Shown here: positions 12,581 through 12,725 of the stretch, in pieces
Layout: every line of letters begins with the position of its first letter
How positions within the stretch are numbered: the stretch's first letter is position 1
NCBI GenBank assembly: GCA_903891505.1
Contig: CAITEO010000090.1
Location: 1-12,725 of the forward strand
Source of the DNA: an uncultured Candidatus Woesearchaeota archaeon
GTDB lineage: Archaea > Nanobdellota > Nanobdellia > Woesearchaeales > 21-14-0-10-32-9
Length of the DNA: 12,725 bases
Direction of reading: 5' to 3'
Made by a program: the position numbers and the translations under genes
Notes under the pieces: generated by a model
Database searches by the model: none
What the model saw: the letters and a program-made list of their open reading frames with translations, nothing else
What the model was told of the DNA's origin: nothing

Positions 12581-12725
12581 TTAAGGCTGATATGCAATCC
12601 TTATTATTCTGATGAATGTTAGTATGACTTCATATCCTAATCTTATTAATCGGTCGATGTTGAATGCTATGACTCGAAAGAAAACTTCGAGTTTTTGGCG
12701 CTTTGCGCCACGAGATTTGGCAGAC
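12581..12725 (-). CDS. probable DDE transposase, C-terminal fragment at the right edge
   Basis: Read on the minus strand, 47 codons are open from the window edge to the TAA at 12581-12583. The peptide (SAKSRGAKRQKLEVFFRVIA, then FNIDRLIRLGYEVILTF) resembles the end of IS4/IS5-type DDE transposases, where a basic RG segment is followed by the conserved last helix with AxNxxRL. The final 15 residues are hydrophobic and isoleucine-rich. Most of the gene lies outside the window, so intactness and the catalytic residues cannot be judged, and no terminal inverted repeat can be paired. The family match is from a short segment and is therefore tentative. It is convergent with trmG10. Confidence 0.5.
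   Translation of the reverse strand, partial: SAKSRGAKRQKLEVFFRVIAFNIDRLIRLGYEVILTFIRIIRIAYQP

Noticed and set aside
12673..12709. CTCGAA/TTCGAG hairpin followed by five T, then GGCGC-TTT-GCGCC, resembling a terminator after trmG10
   Set aside because: It lies within the minus-strand reading frame of the probable transposase fragment, about 130 nt past trmG10, which already has a T-rich terminator nearer its stop.

Overview
The window looks like a piece of a low-GC archaeal genome, most likely a DPANN lineage of the Woesearchaeota/Pacearchaeota kind. The lineage is an inference. What supports an archaeon directly is an archaeal-type wyosine enzyme (Taw1), a THUMP-type tRNA G10 methyltransferase, a FlaI/TadA-like secretion ATPase with paired TadC-like membrane proteins, FtsZ, and TATA boxes about 25-28 nt before start codons (leaderless transcripts). 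Genes inside operons instead carry Shine-Dalgarno (SD) motifs.

Region 1-5014 (minus strand) is one gene cluster for a type IV pilus/Tad-like assembly machine. In transcription order it holds a small tail-anchored membrane protein, a winged-helix protein broken by a T11 homopolymer, a long helical/coiled-coil protein, the assembly ATPase, and two TadC-like (T2SSF) membrane proteins. The last of these runs off the left edge. No pilin is visible.

Region 5015-8550 holds mostly single genes: a structured divergent intergenic region, taw1 (first radical-SAM step of wyosine synthesis in tRNA-Phe), a convergent calcineurin-like phosphoesterase, a small winged-helix-like protein with a leaderless promoter, and a two-gene operon of a PduO-type cobalamin adenosyltransferase and a small MazG-like helical protein that lacks part of the metal-binding motif.

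Region 8551-10822 is rich in nucleic-acid structure. It has a three-way-junction palindrome (8587-8664), a small unknown gene, a long hairpin (9241-9291), a bacterial-style hairpin-plus-T9 terminator behind ftsZ, ftsZ itself, and a 411-bp upstream region with at least five inverted-repeat structures. Those include a second three-way junction and two tandem hairpins whose loops are complementary and which can refold into one hairpin. This ftsZ leader is the best candidate here for an undescribed cis-regulatory RNA.

Region 10823-12725 has a winged-helix regulator transcribed divergently from trmG10. The two share a TATA box and a triple half-site operator that overlaps the apparent TTG start of trmG10. 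The right edge carries the 3' end of a probable DDE transposase on the minus strand.
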